Source of the DNA: Shewanella cutis
Lineage (GTDB): Bacteria; Pseudomonadota; Gammaproteobacteria; Enterobacterales; Shewanellaceae
Direction: 5' to 3'
Assembly: GCF_022410515.1 (NCBI RefSeq)
Contig: NZ_JACSDI010000005.1
Coordinates: forward strand, 1 to 64,000
DNA length: 64,000 nucleotides
Shown here: piece by piece, positions 55,757 through 64,000 of the stretch
How positions within the stretch are numbered: the stretch's first letter is position 1
Layout of the letters: every line of letters begins with the position of its first letter
Translations under genes and position numbers: made by a program
Notes under the pieces: model-generated
The model's input: the letters and a program-made list of their open reading frames with translations, nothing else
Databases searched by the model: none
What the model was told of the DNA's origin: nothing

Positions 55757-58700
55757 CTATTCAGGATCATAATCCAACACTGGCGCTAGCCACTTCTCCG
55801 TCTCTGCAACTGTCATCCCCTTACGCTTCGCGTAATCTTCCACCTGATCGCGACCAATATTACTCACGCCAAAGTAGCGGGATTTCGGGTGGGCAAAGTA
55901 CCAGCCGGATACTGCGGCGGTGGGGAACATGGCGTAGCTTTCGGTAATGTTTAAGTCGATGGTTTCATTCGGCTTTAACAGTTCCCACAGCAGGCCTTTT
56001 TCGGTGTGATCCGGGCAAGCGGGGTAACCCGGTGCGGGGCGAATGCCTTTGTATTTCTCGCGAATTAACGCTTCGTTATCCAGCTGCTCATCGGCGGCAT
56101 AACCCCAAAACTCCTTACGCACCCGCTCGTGCATCCGCTCGGCAAAGGCTTCGGCTAAACGGTCGGCTAAGCATTTGAGCATAATGGCGTTGTAGTCATC
56201 GTGATTGGCCTCAAAGCGCGCGACATGCTCATCAATCCCATGGCCTGCGGTGACCGCAAAGCCGCCCATATAGTCGGCAACGCCGCTGTCTTTGGGCGCC
56301 ACAAAGTCGGCGAGACAGAAGTTATCGTTACCCACCCGCTCAAGCTGCATCCGCAGGTGATGGGTGGTCATTTCGACCTCTGTGCGAGTCTCATCTGTGT
56401 ACAGTTCAATATCATCGAAGTTGACGGTATTGGCGGGGAATAACCCAATCACGCCCTTGGCGGTGAGCCATTTTTCTTCGATGATTTTTTTAAGCATCGC
56501 CTGACCATCGGCGAACAGCTTTTGCGCCTCAACGCCGACTACTTTGTCGGTTAAGATCTCGGGGTAATGGCCATGCAACTCCCACGCGCGGAAAAACGGC
56601 GTCCAGTCGATACGGTCAACTAAGTCGGTTAATGGATAATCATCAAATACTTGGCGACCCAGCACATTGGGCTTGAACGGGGTGTAATTGGCCCAATCGT
56701 GCTGGCAGCGGTTTTCGCGGGCGGCCTCTAGCGAGACGATTTCCTTACGCTTGGTTTGGGATAAACGCTTGGTGCGCATATCGTCGTACTCGGCATAGGT
56801 TTCATCAATGGTTGCTTGGCGGGTTTCGTTATTGACCAGTTTGCTGACCATAGGCACGGCGCGCGAGGCGTCGGCAATGTAGATGGCGCCATGGGGATAA
56901 TGGGGCGCAATCTTCACCGCGGTATGGATTTTCGAGCAGGTTGCGCCGCCGATAATCGCCGGAATGGTGAGGCCTTCACGGTGGAAGGTTTTGACGTTAT
57001 GCACCATCTCATCAAGGCTTGGGGTAATCAGCCCCGACATGCCGATAATGTCGATATTGTGTTCTTTCACCGCCTCGAGAATGCGCTCTACCGACACCAT
57101 CACGCCCAAATCGAACACTTCAAAGCCATTACAGGCGAGCACCACGCCGACAATATTCTTGCCGATATCGTGCACATCGCCTTTTACGGTCACCATCAAA
57201 ATCTTACCGTTCGACTGGCCTGCAACCTTTTCCTTTTCAATAAACGGATTGAGGTAGGCCACGGCCTTTTTCATCACCCGCGCGGATTTGACCACCTGTG
57301 GCAGGAACATTTTACCCGAGCCAAACAGGTCGCCGACGATATTCATACCGTCCATCAGCGGGCCTTCAATCACATCCAGCGGACGGGAGGCGAGTTGGCG
57401 AGCGGCCTCGGTATCTTCGTCGATAAATTCGGTGATGCCTTTGACCAGCGCATGGGCGAGACGTTGATTAACTGGCCATGAGCGCCATTCTAAATCTTCT
57501 TTTTTGGCGCTACTTGAGCCATCGCCACGGAATTTTTCAGCAATCTCAAGCAATTGCTCGGTATTGCTCGAGCCTTCAACTGGGCAAGGTAGGTTGAGCA
57601 CCACGTTCTCGACCTTATCCTTAAGCTCAGGGTCGATATCGTCAAAAATCGCTAACTGGCCCGCGTTGACAATCCCCATATCCATGCCGACTTTAATCGC
57701 GTGGTACAGGAATACCGCGTGGATCGCCTCACGCACTGGGTTGTTACCGCGGAACGAGAACGACACGTTCGACACCCCGCCCGAAATCATGGCATGGGGC
57801 AGGGTGGCCTTAATCTCTTTAATGGCATCAATAAAATCGACAGCATAGTTATCGTGCTCATCGATACCTGTGGCAATGGCGAAGATATTCGGGTCGAAGA
57901 TAATATCTTCGGGCGGAAAGCCGACCTTATCGACCAGCACGCGGTAGGCGCGGGTACAGATCTCGACTTTGCGTGCCTTCGTATCGGCTTGGCCTTGCTC
58001 GTCGAATGCCATAATAATGGCCGCGGCGCCATAGCGTTTAACGAGGGTCGCCTGCTCGATAAACTTCTCTTCGCCTTCCTTCAAGGAGATTGAGTTAACA
58101 ATGCCCTTGCCTTGAATACATTTGAGGCCCGCTTCAATCACCTCCCACTTCGAGGAGTCGATCATAATCGGCACCCGGCTGATATCCGGCTCAGAGGCGA
58201 TAAGATTTAAAAACTTATGCATCACCTCCACGCCATCGAGCATGCCTTCGTCCATGTTGATGTCGATGATCTGCGCGCCGCTTTCTACCTGTTCACGGGC
58301 GACATCGAGCGCCTGCTCGAACTTGCCTTCTTTGATCAGTTTTAAAAACTTGGCCGAGCCGGTGACGTTGGTACGTTCACCCACGTTCACAAACAGGGTT
58401 TGGGCGTCGATAGTGAGCGGTTCCAAACCCGATAAACGGCAAGCGACGGGGATCTCGGGTAACACGCGCGGCGCAAAGGGCTCCACGGCTTCACGGATCA
58501 CCTTAATATGCTCGGGCGTGCTACCACAGCAGCCGCCGATAATGTTGAGCATGCCTTCACGGGCCCATTCTTGGATAACCTTGGCCATGTCCTCTGGGGT
58601 TTCATCGTAACCGCCAAACTCGTTCGGTAAACCCGCGTTAGGGTGCGCCGACACATAACATTCGGCGATACGAGACAGTTCTTCGACGTAGGGGCGCAGT

Positions 58701-59491
58701 TCTTTGGGCCCAAGGGCGCAGTTAAGGCCGATGGATAAGGGCTTGATATGGCGAAGGGAGTTATAAAAGGCTTCGGTGGTTTGTCCGGTAAGCGTTCGGC
58801 CCGAGGCATCGGTAATGGTGCCGGAGATCATCACTGGCAAACGCGCTGGAGAGTTTGGCCCAAAGAGTTCATCGAACACGGTTTCGATGGCAAATAAGGC
58901 GGCCTTGGCATTTAAGGTATCGAAAATGGTCTCGACCATAATGATATCGGCGCCGCCCTCAATCAGCGCGCGGGTCGATTCGCAGTAAGCGGTGACTAAC
59001 TCATCGAAGTGGATATTACGAAAGCCTGGGTCGTTAACATCTGGGCTGATAGAGCAGGTGCGGTTAGTGGGCCCTAACACACCGGCGACATAACGAGGTT
59101 TCCCCGTGGCTTGCTCGATTTCATCACAGGCCTTACGCGCGAGGCGCGCGCCTTCGCGGTTAATTTCGGCGGACAATGACTGCATGTCATAATCGGCCAT
59201 GGCGATAGTGGTGGCGTTAAAGGTATTGGTTTCAATAATATCCGCACCGGCTAATAGGTAGTCGGTGTGAATTTGTTTGATAATATGTGGCTGAGTCAGG
59301 ACCAACAGGTCGTTATTACCCTTTACATCGGTATGCCAATCCTTGAAACGCTCGCCGCGATAATCGGCTTCTTCCAGCTTGTAGCCTTGGATCATCGTGC
59401 CCATGGCACCGTCTAAGATCAGAATGCGCTTCGACAGTTGGTTACGAATGTCTGCCAGTGTGTGGCTCGCTCGATTGGGTGATATCGCCAT
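55757..59491 (-). CDS. metH: cobalamin-dependent methionine synthase
   Basis: Transfers methyl from methyltetrahydrofolate to homocysteine using methylcobalamin. The 1244 residues are the full four-module enzyme: homocysteine domain with zinc cysteines (including GGCCGST near residue 310), a pterin domain, a cap and B12-binding domain with the [11 protein letters not shown] signature (lower axial His), and the C-terminal activation domain that binds SAM ([15 protein letters not shown]). ATG ends at 59491. MetJ boxes lie at 59595-59610 upstream. Genes for B12 uptake are next, consistent with its cofactor need. Confidence 0.97.
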   Translation of the reverse strand: MAISPNRASHTLADIRNQLSKRILILDGAMGTMIQGYKLEEADYRGERFKDWHTDVKGNNDLLVLTQPHIIKQIHTDYLLAGADIIETNTFNATTIAMADYDMQSLSAEINREGARLARKACDEIEQATGKPRYVAGVLGPTNRTCSISPDVNDPGFRNIHFDELVTAYCESTRALIEGGADIIMVETIFDTLNAKAALFAIETVFDELFGPNSPARLPVMISGTITDASGRTLTGQTTEAFYNSLRHIKPLSIGLNCALGPKELRPYVEELSRIAECYVSAHPNAGLPNEFGGYDETPEDMAKVIQEWAREGMLNIIGGCCGSTPEHIKVIREAVEPFAPRVLPEIPVACRLSGLEPLTIDAQTLFVNVGERTNVTGSAKFLKLIKEGKFEQALDVAREQVESGAQIIDINMDEGMLDGVEVMHKFLNLIASEPDISRVPIMIDSSKWEVIEAGLKCIQGKGIVNSISLKEGEEKFIEQATLVKRYGAAAIIMAFDEQGQADTKARKVEICTRAYRVLVDKVGFPPEDIIFDPNIFAIATGIDEHDNYAVDFIDAIKEIKATLPHAMISGGVSNVSFSFRGNNPVREAIHAVFLYHAIKVGMDMGIVNAGQLAIFDDIDPELKDKVENVVLNLPCPVEGSSNTEQLLEIAEKFRGDGSSSAKKEDLEWRSWPVNQRLAHALVKGITEFIDEDTEAARQLASRPLDVIEGPLMDGMNIVGDLFGSGKMFLPQVVKSARVMKKAVAYLNPFIEKEKVAGQSNGKILMVTVKGDVHDIGKNIVGVVLACNGFEVFDLGVMVSVERILEAVKEHNIDIIGMSGLITPSLDEMVHNVKTFHREGLTIPAIIGGATCSKIHTAVKIAPHYPHGAIYIADASRAVPMVSKLVNNETRQATIDETYAEYDDMRTKRLSQTKRKEIVSLEAARENRCQHDWANYTPFKPNVLGRQVFDDYPLTDLVDRIDWTPFFRAWELHGHYPEILTDKVVGVEAQKLFADGQAMLKKIIEEKWLTAKGVIGLFPANTVNFDDIELYTDETRTEVEMTTHHLRMQLERVGNDNFCLADFVAPKDSGVADYMGGFAVTAGHGIDEHVARFEANHDDYNAIMLKCLADRLAEAFAERMHERVRKEFWGYAADEQLDNEALIREKYKGIRPAPGYPACPDHTEKGLLWELLKPNETIDLNITESYAMFPTAAVSGWYFAHPKSRYFGVSNIGRDQVEDYAKRKGMTVAETEKWLAPVLDYDPE

Positions 59492-59594
59492 AAAATGATT
59501 ACCTTTACTACAGCTAAGTTGAGTCCAAAAGTATGCAATTTTGCGGCAAATTGCATTTTATTATTGAATGTCGTTCGTTTTGTTTTGGACATTT

Positions 59595-59610
59595 ATACGT
59601 ATAGACGTCC
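59595..59610. promoter_or_regulatory. tandem MetJ operator boxes upstream of metH
   Basis: Two adjacent octamers, ATACGTAT (6 of 8 with AGACGTCT) and AGACGTCC (7 of 8), without a gap, as required for cooperative MetJ binding. They lie about 100 bp from the metH start. Confidence 0.72.
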
Positions 59611-59665
59611 ATAATACGCGACATCGGATTGTCAGGGCAAGGTGAAAGTCATTAGGAGCGAGAAT

Positions 59666-59714
59666 CTAGATTCTAGGCTTTGGTTCCTAGCACCTAGATT
59701 CTAGGTCCTAAGAT
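59666..59714. repeat. degenerate heptad array between metH and the CobC-like gene
   Basis: Seven consecutive heptads in one register: CTAGATT, CTAGGCT, TTGGTTC, CTAGCAC, CTAGATT, CTAGGTC, CTAAGAT. Most keep CTAG at the start. It ends about 15 bp before the start of the phosphatase gene, so it sits in its 5' leader. Confidence 0.85.
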
Positions 59715-59729
59715 TTTTAAAAGGCAGAT

Positions 59730-60452
59730 ATGAAACAAGTTCGCTTATTACTGTTGCGCCACGGGGAATGCGAAGGTGGGGCGATTTTACGTGGCCGTGT
59801 TGATGTGCCCTTAAGTGACAAGGGCTGGCGGCAGATGTCGGCGGCGGTGGAGGCTCATGCGACTGTGTGCCACGGTATTTATAGCTCCACCTCAAGGCGC
59901 GGCGCTGAATTTGCCAAGGTGTTGGCGCTGGAGCCGCATTCCAGGTTGTCTGAGAGTTCACATTTAGCGGCACCAACGCCTTCGCCGCTTGAGGTCAACC
60001 TGCTGGAGGATCTACAAGAAATGGATTTTGGCGATTGGGATGGTCGCGTGCTCGATGAGTTATATCAACAGGATGGCGAGCGCATGGCGGCCTATTGGCA
60101 AGATCCTTGGGCCGTGTCGCCGCCCAATGGTGAAACGATGGCAAGTTTCGAGGCTCGTATCGATGGCGCAATAGAGCAGATCCTCAATAAAGAGTTTGCC
60201 CTGCTGGCGTTGGATGATGAACAGGCCCACGGCGAGCGTAATGCCAATGCACCCACAGCCAATATTTGGGTTCTGACCCACGGCGGGGTGATCCGTCATT
60301 TAATGGCAAGAGCGTTGGGGGCGGTGAGAACGGTAGGGTTTTACAGTCAACTTACTTTACCGGTTGCCGCGGTGGTGACGATTAATGTACTCGAAGATAA
60401 ACATGGGACTCGATACTGGCGCTTAGACTGGCCATCGGGCCATGGTGATTGA
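59730..60452 (+). CDS. cobC: histidine phosphatase, probable alpha-ribazole phosphatase
   Basis: Cytoplasmic phosphatase of the histidine phosphatase superfamily, 240 residues. The phospho-histidine motif RHGE is at residues 10-13, a second conserved His in VLTHGGVIRH near 190, and an acidic catalytic block DFGDWDG near 95. The position before a B12 riboswitch and next to btu and cobT genes favours CobC (dephosphorylates alpha-ribazole-5'-phosphate or cobalamin-phosphate). The family has many roles, so the specific name rests on context. Confidence 0.8.
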   Translation: MKQVRLLLLRHGECEGGAILRGRVDVPLSDKGWRQMSAAVEAHATVCHGIYSSTSRRGAEFAKVLALEPHSRLSESSHLAAPTPSPLEVNLLEDLQEMDFGDWDGRVLDELYQQDGERMAAYWQDPWAVSPPNGETMASFEARIDGAIEQILNKEFALLALDDEQAHGERNANAPTANIWVLTHGGVIRHLMARALGAVRTVGFYSQLTLPVAAVVTINVLEDKHGTRYWRLDWPSGHGD

Positions 60453-60590
60453 GTTTGAAATCTCATGCTAAATGGGATGATGAAAATTTTCTGATTTAAA
60501 CTGCATTGCCTAATGAGCAAGATATAGGATAATGCTTTTCCCTGACGTTTGAGCGAGATAGCGCATTGTGTTCGCTAAGTTTAAATGTCG

Positions 60591-60814
60591 CAGAAATAGG
60601 TGTTGGGAATTTCGCTTTATCCTGCGCTATTCGCTTAAGGCAATAGTCGTTATAAACGCCGGATCAACCCAAACATAATAGGGAATCGGGGTGCTGCCCG
60701 TCAGCCAGCCCGAACTGTACCCGCAACTGTGAGTAGTTAAAAGAAGCGCCTAGATTCTAGATTCTAAAGCCTAGCTCCTTCTTTTCTACAAGTCAGGAGA
60801 CCTGCCTATTTCTG
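60591..60814 (+). ncRNA. cobalamin riboswitch aptamer with heptad-filled peripheral arm
   Basis: Conserved AdoCbl-type features: GGGAA (60681), the CCCGCAACTGTGAG block (60720-60733) and the B12 box AGTCAGGAGACCTGCC (60791-60806). P1 is a perfect 10-bp helix, CAGAAATAGG (60591-60600) with CCTATTTCTG (60805-60814). Between the CAACTGTG block and the B12 box there is one variable arm: GTAG-tt-AAAAGAAG (60733-60746) with CTTCTTTTCTAC (60778-60789). Its loop is CGC plus exactly four heptads (60750-60777). Confidence 0.92.
60750..60777. repeat. four heptads inside the riboswitch arm
   Basis: CTAGATT, CTAGATT, CTAAAGC, CTAGCTC in register; together they form the loop of the variable arm of the B12 riboswitch, apart from three bases at its 5' side. 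Confidence 0.9.
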
Positions 60815-60838
60815 TTGTCGCTGCATGCAGCCTTAGTT

Positions 60839-60862
60839 CTCGAGCGGGTGACTCGAGGGAGC
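60839..60862 (+). promoter_or_regulatory. B12 riboswitch regulatory hairpin overlapping RBS
   Basis: CTCGAG (60839-60844) and CTCGAG (60852-60857) form a hairpin with a 7-nt loop; its 3' arm runs into GGGAG, the ribosome-binding site of the leader ORF. The loop-side GCGGGT (60844-60849) is complementary to ACCCGC (60719-60724) in the aptamer, as expected for a kissing interaction that controls RBS access. Confidence 0.62.
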
Positions 60863-60867
60863 AGAAA

Positions 60868-60951
60868 ATGAAATTGATACATTTCGCCCTGTGGCCTATG
60901 GCGCTGCAAGGTTTTGGTAACACCAAATATGCCTGTGGGAGTGGCTTGTAA
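60868..60951 (+). CDS. 27-codon leader ORF coupled to btuD
   Basis: ATG 60868 has GGGAG at 7 nt spacing. The 27-residue peptide is slightly hydrophobic with one basic start residue pair. Its TAA (60949-60951) shares a base with the ATG of btuD (TAATG), so ribosomes finishing it can restart on btuD. Thus the riboswitch hairpin could control btuD through this ORF. Confidence 0.6.
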   Translation: MKLIHFALWPMALQGFGNTKYACGSGL

Positions 60952-61883
60952 TGAAGCCTTCCACATCAACAGCTAGATCAACAGCTAGATCAACAGCTGT
61001 GCAACCTTCGGCGGCGCTACCCCATGTGGCACTCAATGTCAGCCAATTGAGTTGGACCATCGAAGGTAAAACCATTCTCTCTGGGGTTAACTTTGCCCTG
61101 CAACGTGGTGAAATGCTGGGATTAATCGGCCCTAACGGGGCGGGTAAATCCAGTTTACTGCGTTGTCTATATCGCTTTATTCGCCCGACGCAAGGGCAAA
61201 TCAGCTTGTTTTCGCAGGACATTAGCGAGCTTTCGCCCAAGGCGTTTGCCTGTAAAGTGGCCGTAGTGCAGCAGGATACGCCGCACTATTTTGATATGAC
61301 CACAGAGCAACTGGTTGCTATGGGGCTCACGCCCCACAAAGGGATGTTCGATACTAATTCCAGCGGTGATAGCGAAAAAATTAGCAAGGCACTTGAAAAG
61401 GTTGGACTTAGCCACAAGCTGTATCAGCAATATGAGCGGCTTTCGGGCGGTGAGAAACAACGGGCGCTGATTGCCCGTGCTATCGTTCAGCAACCACAAT
61501 TACTGATTTTAGATGAACCCACAAACCACCTCGATGTGCGCTATCAAATACAAATTTTGGAGCTGGTTCGAAGCCTTGGCATTAGTGTGATTGCCTCGAT
61601 TCATGATCTGAATTTAGCAAGCGCCCTGTGTGATAGCTTGCTGCTACTGGATAATGGGCAAGTGAGCGCCATGGGCACGCCAACTGAGGTGTTGACGGAG
61701 GAGCGCATTGCTCAAGTCTTTGGGGTTTGCGCCCAAGTGATGCCCCATCCTCAACATGCTAACCCGTTGATTAATTACTTTTATGGCTATCAAAAATCAT
61801 ATGGTCATCAAAAATCGACAATGGATGAGGTGGTTGTATCCCACTCTCCCGACACCATCAATGGGGTGAAAACCCCATCATGA
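60951..61883 (+). CDS. btuD: cobalamin ABC importer ATP-binding protein
   Basis: ATPase subunit of the vitamin B12 importer; 310 residues. Walker A GPNGAGKS, ABC signature LSGGEKQ and Walker B LLILDEP are all intact. The N-terminus has a short repeat (STAR STAR STA) encoded by 12-bp tandem repeats, and the C-terminus has YGYQKS/YGHQKS from 18-bp tandem repeats; neither is part of the ABC fold. The start overlaps the leader ORF (TAATG), and the stop overlaps the btuC start (ATGA). Regulated by the upstream riboswitch. Confidence 0.9.
   Translation: MKPSTSTARSTARSTAVQPSAALPHVALNVSQLSWTIEGKTILSGVNFALQRGEMLGLIGPNGAGKSSLLRCLYRFIRPTQGQISLFSQDISELSPKAFACKVAVVQQDTPHYFDMTTEQLVAMGLTPHKGMFDTNSSGDSEKISKALEKVGLSHKLYQQYERLSGGEKQRALIARAIVQQPQLLILDEPTNHLDVRYQIQILELVRSLGISVIASIHDLNLASALCDSLLLLDNGQVSAMGTPTEVLTEERIAQVFGVCAQVMPHPQHANPLINYFYGYQKSYGHQKSTMDEVVVSHSPDTINGVKTPS
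60966..60998 (+). repeat. 12-bp tandem repeat at the btuD N-terminus
   Basis: TCAACAGCTAGA twice (60966-60977, 60978-60989), then a partial third copy. It encodes STAR STAR STA and adds an unstructured tail before the ATPase core. Confidence 0.9.
61782..61817 (+). repeat. 18-bp tandem repeat at the btuD C-terminus
   Basis: Two near-identical 18-bp units encode YGYQKS and YGHQKS, after the conserved ABC domain. Confidence 0.85.
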
Positions 61884-63040
61884 TAAGCAGACTTAAGCTG
61901 ATGAAGCTGTTAGCCCCTATTTTTACGCCCTTAACTCGCCAGCAATGGCTGATGTTAGCCTTGGCGGGGTTTACTCTGCTGACGCCGATTGCGGCCGCCA
62001 GTTTTGGCGCAGCGAATATCAGTTTTTTAGATGTGCTGCATGTGTTTATCAATCAATTTAATCAGTTTTTTGCTAATGACGATGCGCCAACTTCTGCCGC
62101 GATGACGGAGCGGATTGTGATGGAATTAAGGCTGCCACGGATATTGCTTGCCTTTGTGGCGGGAGCAGGGCTGTCTTTGGCGGGGAGTGTGTTGCAAACC
62201 GTGACTCGTAATCCCCTTGCCGATCCTTATTTGTTTGGGATTAGCTCAGGAGCCTCCTTTGGTGCAGTGGTGATGCTGACCTTGTTTACGGGGTCAGGCC
62301 TATTTGGCAATGCTGGGGTGATTGCCAACTCGGCGATGTTGGGGGGCTCGGGCCTATTGGGTGGGACGAAAATATTGGCGGGGCTTCTCTGGTTTAGCTT
62401 ACCTTTAGGCGCTTTTATTGGTGCCAGTTTATCCGTGCTGATTGTGCTCGCGTTGGCAGGTTTAGGGTTAAAGAGCCAAGTTGAACGCATGCTGCTCTCT
62501 GGGGTGGCAACTTCCTTTATGTTTGGCGCATTAACCAGTTTACTGCTGTATTTTGCCAGCCCGCAGGCTACAGCATCCGTGCTTTTTTGGAGTTTGGGCA
62601 GTTTTGCTAAGGCCAGTTGGTCGCTATTAATTTTGCCGTCCATCGTTGTGCTGGTGAGTTTTTTTATCATCCTCGGTTGGAAGCGGCAGATTATGGCCCT
62701 GCAAGCAGGAGATGAAACCGCCCACACCTTAGGGGTGAATGTGCCCAAATTACGCCTCAATATGTTGCTGCTGTGCTCGTTAATTACGGCCATTTTAGTG
62801 GCGACCTGCGGCGGCATCGGTTTTGTTGGATTAATGATCCCCCATACGGTGCGCTTGTTATTTCCTGGTCGCCAGCCAATCCTGCTCACTGCGTTAGTGG
62901 GCGGCCTGTTTATGGTGTGGATTGATGTGCTAGCGAGATGTTTGCTGGACAATCAAGAGCTGCCCGTGGGGATTATCACCGCTTCGATAGGCAGTTTTTT
63001 CTTTTTGCTTATTCTGCGTCGGCGAAAGGTTGCCAGTTAA
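61880..63040 (+). CDS. btuC: cobalamin ABC importer permease (FecCD family)
   Basis: Membrane permease of 386 residues and about ten helices. Family blocks include ELRLPRILLAFVAGAGLSLAG near residue 80, NPLADPYLFGISSGASFGAV, and GFVGLMIPHTVRLLFPG near 315, which contacts the ATPase. It overlaps btuD by 4 bp. No binding-protein gene (btuF) is in the operon within the window; it may be elsewhere. Expressed with btuD from the riboswitch-controlled transcript. Confidence 0.92.
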   Translation: MISRLKLMKLLAPIFTPLTRQQWLMLALAGFTLLTPIAAASFGAANISFLDVLHVFINQFNQFFANDDAPTSAAMTERIVMELRLPRILLAFVAGAGLSLAGSVLQTVTRNPLADPYLFGISSGASFGAVVMLTLFTGSGLFGNAGVIANSAMLGGSGLLGGTKILAGLLWFSLPLGAFIGASLSVLIVLALAGLGLKSQVERMLLSGVATSFMFGALTSLLLYFASPQATASVLFWSLGSFAKASWSLLILPSIVVLVSFFIILGWKRQIMALQAGDETAHTLGVNVPKLRLNMLLLCSLITAILVATCGGIGFVGLMIPHTVRLLFPGRQPILLTALVGGLFMVWIDVLARCLLDNQELPVGIITASIGSFFFLLILRRRKVAS

Positions 63041-63118
63041 TTTAATGCTTAAGATGTATGGAAAATAGGCGTGGGATGCGCCTTAGTTATTCAATTTGGA
63101 TTAGCGAGTGGAGTGTGA

Positions 63119-64000
63119 ATGTCTCAATCAAGTCTGTCATTTCAAATCGAGCCTGTAAGTAAAGCGCAGGATCACGTTATTCAACAGAAAATCGATCTTA
63201 AGACTAAGCCGCCCGGTGCCTTAGGGATGCTCGAATCCTTAGCTCTGCAAATCGCTCGCATCCAAGGGCCGCAGCAATTACAGATAGTCAAACCGACCAT
63301 GTTGGTATTTGCAGGGGATCATGGCATTGCCGCTGAAGGGGTGTCCATAGCCCCAAGTGAAGTGACCCACCAAATGGTGCAAAACTTTGCCCACGGCGGC
63401 GCGGCCATCAATGTGTTTTGTCGCCAATTAGGTTTTACGCTCGAAGTGATTGATTGCGGTATTTTGACTCCGGTTGAGGGAGTTGAAGGGATTATCGATC
63501 AACGCCTTGGTGCGGGTACGGGGGCCATTCACTTAGAACCCGCTATGTCTTTGGATAGCGTGGATAAGGGTTTTGCCATGGCACGGGAGTTAATTGAGCG
63601 TCACCATCAAGCGGGTTGTAATCTGGTTGCGTTTGGCGAAATGGGTATAGGCAATACTTCCTCTGCCGCGGCGATTATGGCGGCGATGATGCAATTAGAA
63701 GTGGCCGATTGTGTGGGCCGAGGTACGGGCATTAATAGCGAGACCTTAGCGCGTAAGTTAACGCTGGTCGAGTTGGCGCTGCTGTCGCATCAAAGTGCCA
63801 TGACGGGGCCAAAACAAGTGCTGGCGTGTCTTGGCGGATTTGAAATTGTGCAAATGACTGGCGCTATGCTGGCTGCTGCCGAGCGGAAAATGTTGGTGGT
63901 TGTGGATGGTTTTATCGCGACTGCCGCTGCGTTAGTGGCGGTGACTATCAATGCTAATGTGCGGGATTATCTGATTTTTGCCCATCGCTCAGAGGAGCAA
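63119..64000 (+). CDS. cobT: nicotinate-nucleotide-dimethylbenzimidazole phosphoribosyltransferase (5' part)
   Basis: Makes alpha-ribazole phosphate from dimethylbenzimidazole and nicotinate mononucleotide for the lower ligand of cobalamin. The frame is open from ATG 63119 to the window end (294 codons), without stop. Recognisable blocks: [46 protein letters not shown] and TGPKQVLA. The C-terminal catalytic Glu lies beyond the window. It is 78 bp after btuC on the same strand and probably in the same operon. Confidence 0.95.
   Translation, partial: MSQSSLSFQIEPVSKAQDHVIQQKIDLKTKPPGALGMLESLALQIARIQGPQQLQIVKPTMLVFAGDHGIAAEGVSIAPSEVTHQMVQNFAHGGAAINVFCRQLGFTLEVIDCGILTPVEGVEGIIDQRLGAGTGAIHLEPAMSLDSVDKGFAMARELIERHHQAGCNLVAFGEMGIGNTSSAAAIMAAMMQLEVADCVGRGTGINSETLARKLTLVELALLSHQSAMTGPKQVLACLGGFEIVQMTGAMLAAAERKMLVVVDGFIATAAALVAVTINANVRDYLIFAHRSEEQ

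Noticed and set aside
56816-57481. Long open frame on the plus strand inside metH
   Set aside because: It is antisense to a highly conserved part of metH; composition (His-rich) is typical of a shadow of GC-rich coding sequence.

Overview
The window is chromosomal DNA of a gammaproteobacterium, almost certainly a Shewanella close to S. oneidensis. The clearest marker is a tetrahaem periplasmic fumarate reductase (FccA). The surroundings agree: a D-lactate dehydrogenase, a ChrA transporter, a DUF3019/MipA two-component operon, a lysine-riboswitch-controlled NhaC-type transporter and a B12 gene block. No rRNA, tRNA or CRISPR array was seen.

Layout. 1-10 kb: exported leucyl aminopeptidase whose stop codon lies in a CTAG heptad array, a spermidine-synthase-like protein, an MscS-type channel, two small lipoproteins, a dienelactone hydrolase, ldhA, fccA, and a small membrane/methyltransferase operon. 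10-16 kb: a thioredoxin-CcdA fusion, the divergent ohr/ohrR pair with its operator, a short GlpD-like oxidoreductase and rlmC. 16-24 kb: an operon mipA - DUF3019 - response regulator - histidine kinase, divergent from a 1705-residue secreted subtilase with a GlyGly-CTERM tail. The shared promoter region holds OmpR-type direct repeats and a G12 run. 24-32 kb: chrA, a chemoreceptor and a 1428-residue formate dehydrogenase fused to a GltD-like flavoprotein. 32-41 kb: prfB with its programmed +1 frameshift, lysS, a VOC protein and divergent LysR regulator, pbpG, a rhomboid protease and chaA. 41-47.5 kb: a poorly described set of three exported proteins (a lipoprotein and two long MORN_2-repeat proteins). 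47.7-50.7 kb: a Tat-exported dienelactone hydrolase and the lysine riboswitch with lysW. 50.9-55.7 kb: an accessory island with a heptad array, two AT-rich orphan genes between 16-bp direct repeats, an attC-like site, a Y1 (HUH) transposase and a small MORN protein. 55.7-64 kb: metH with MetJ boxes, a CobC-like phosphatase, a cobalamin riboswitch, a short leader ORF, btuD, btuC and the start of cobT.

How the parts work together. The right end is a cobalamin unit: B12-dependent methionine synthase, salvage enzymes (CobC-like, CobT) and importer genes behind a B12 riboswitch. The left half serves anaerobic and fermentative metabolism (FccA, LdhA, formate dehydrogenase) and envelope maintenance.

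Most interesting signals. (1) Heptanucleotide CTAGNNN arrays occur at four separated places. One exactly fills the loop of a peripheral arm in the cobalamin riboswitch; another supplies the stop codon of the aminopeptidase. (2) The lysine riboswitch has two readable, mutually exclusive pairings that explain RBS control. (3) The three-gene exported MORN_2/lipoprotein set has no assigned function. (4) The subtilase / MipA / two-component locus looks like one regulon with a possibly slippery promoter.
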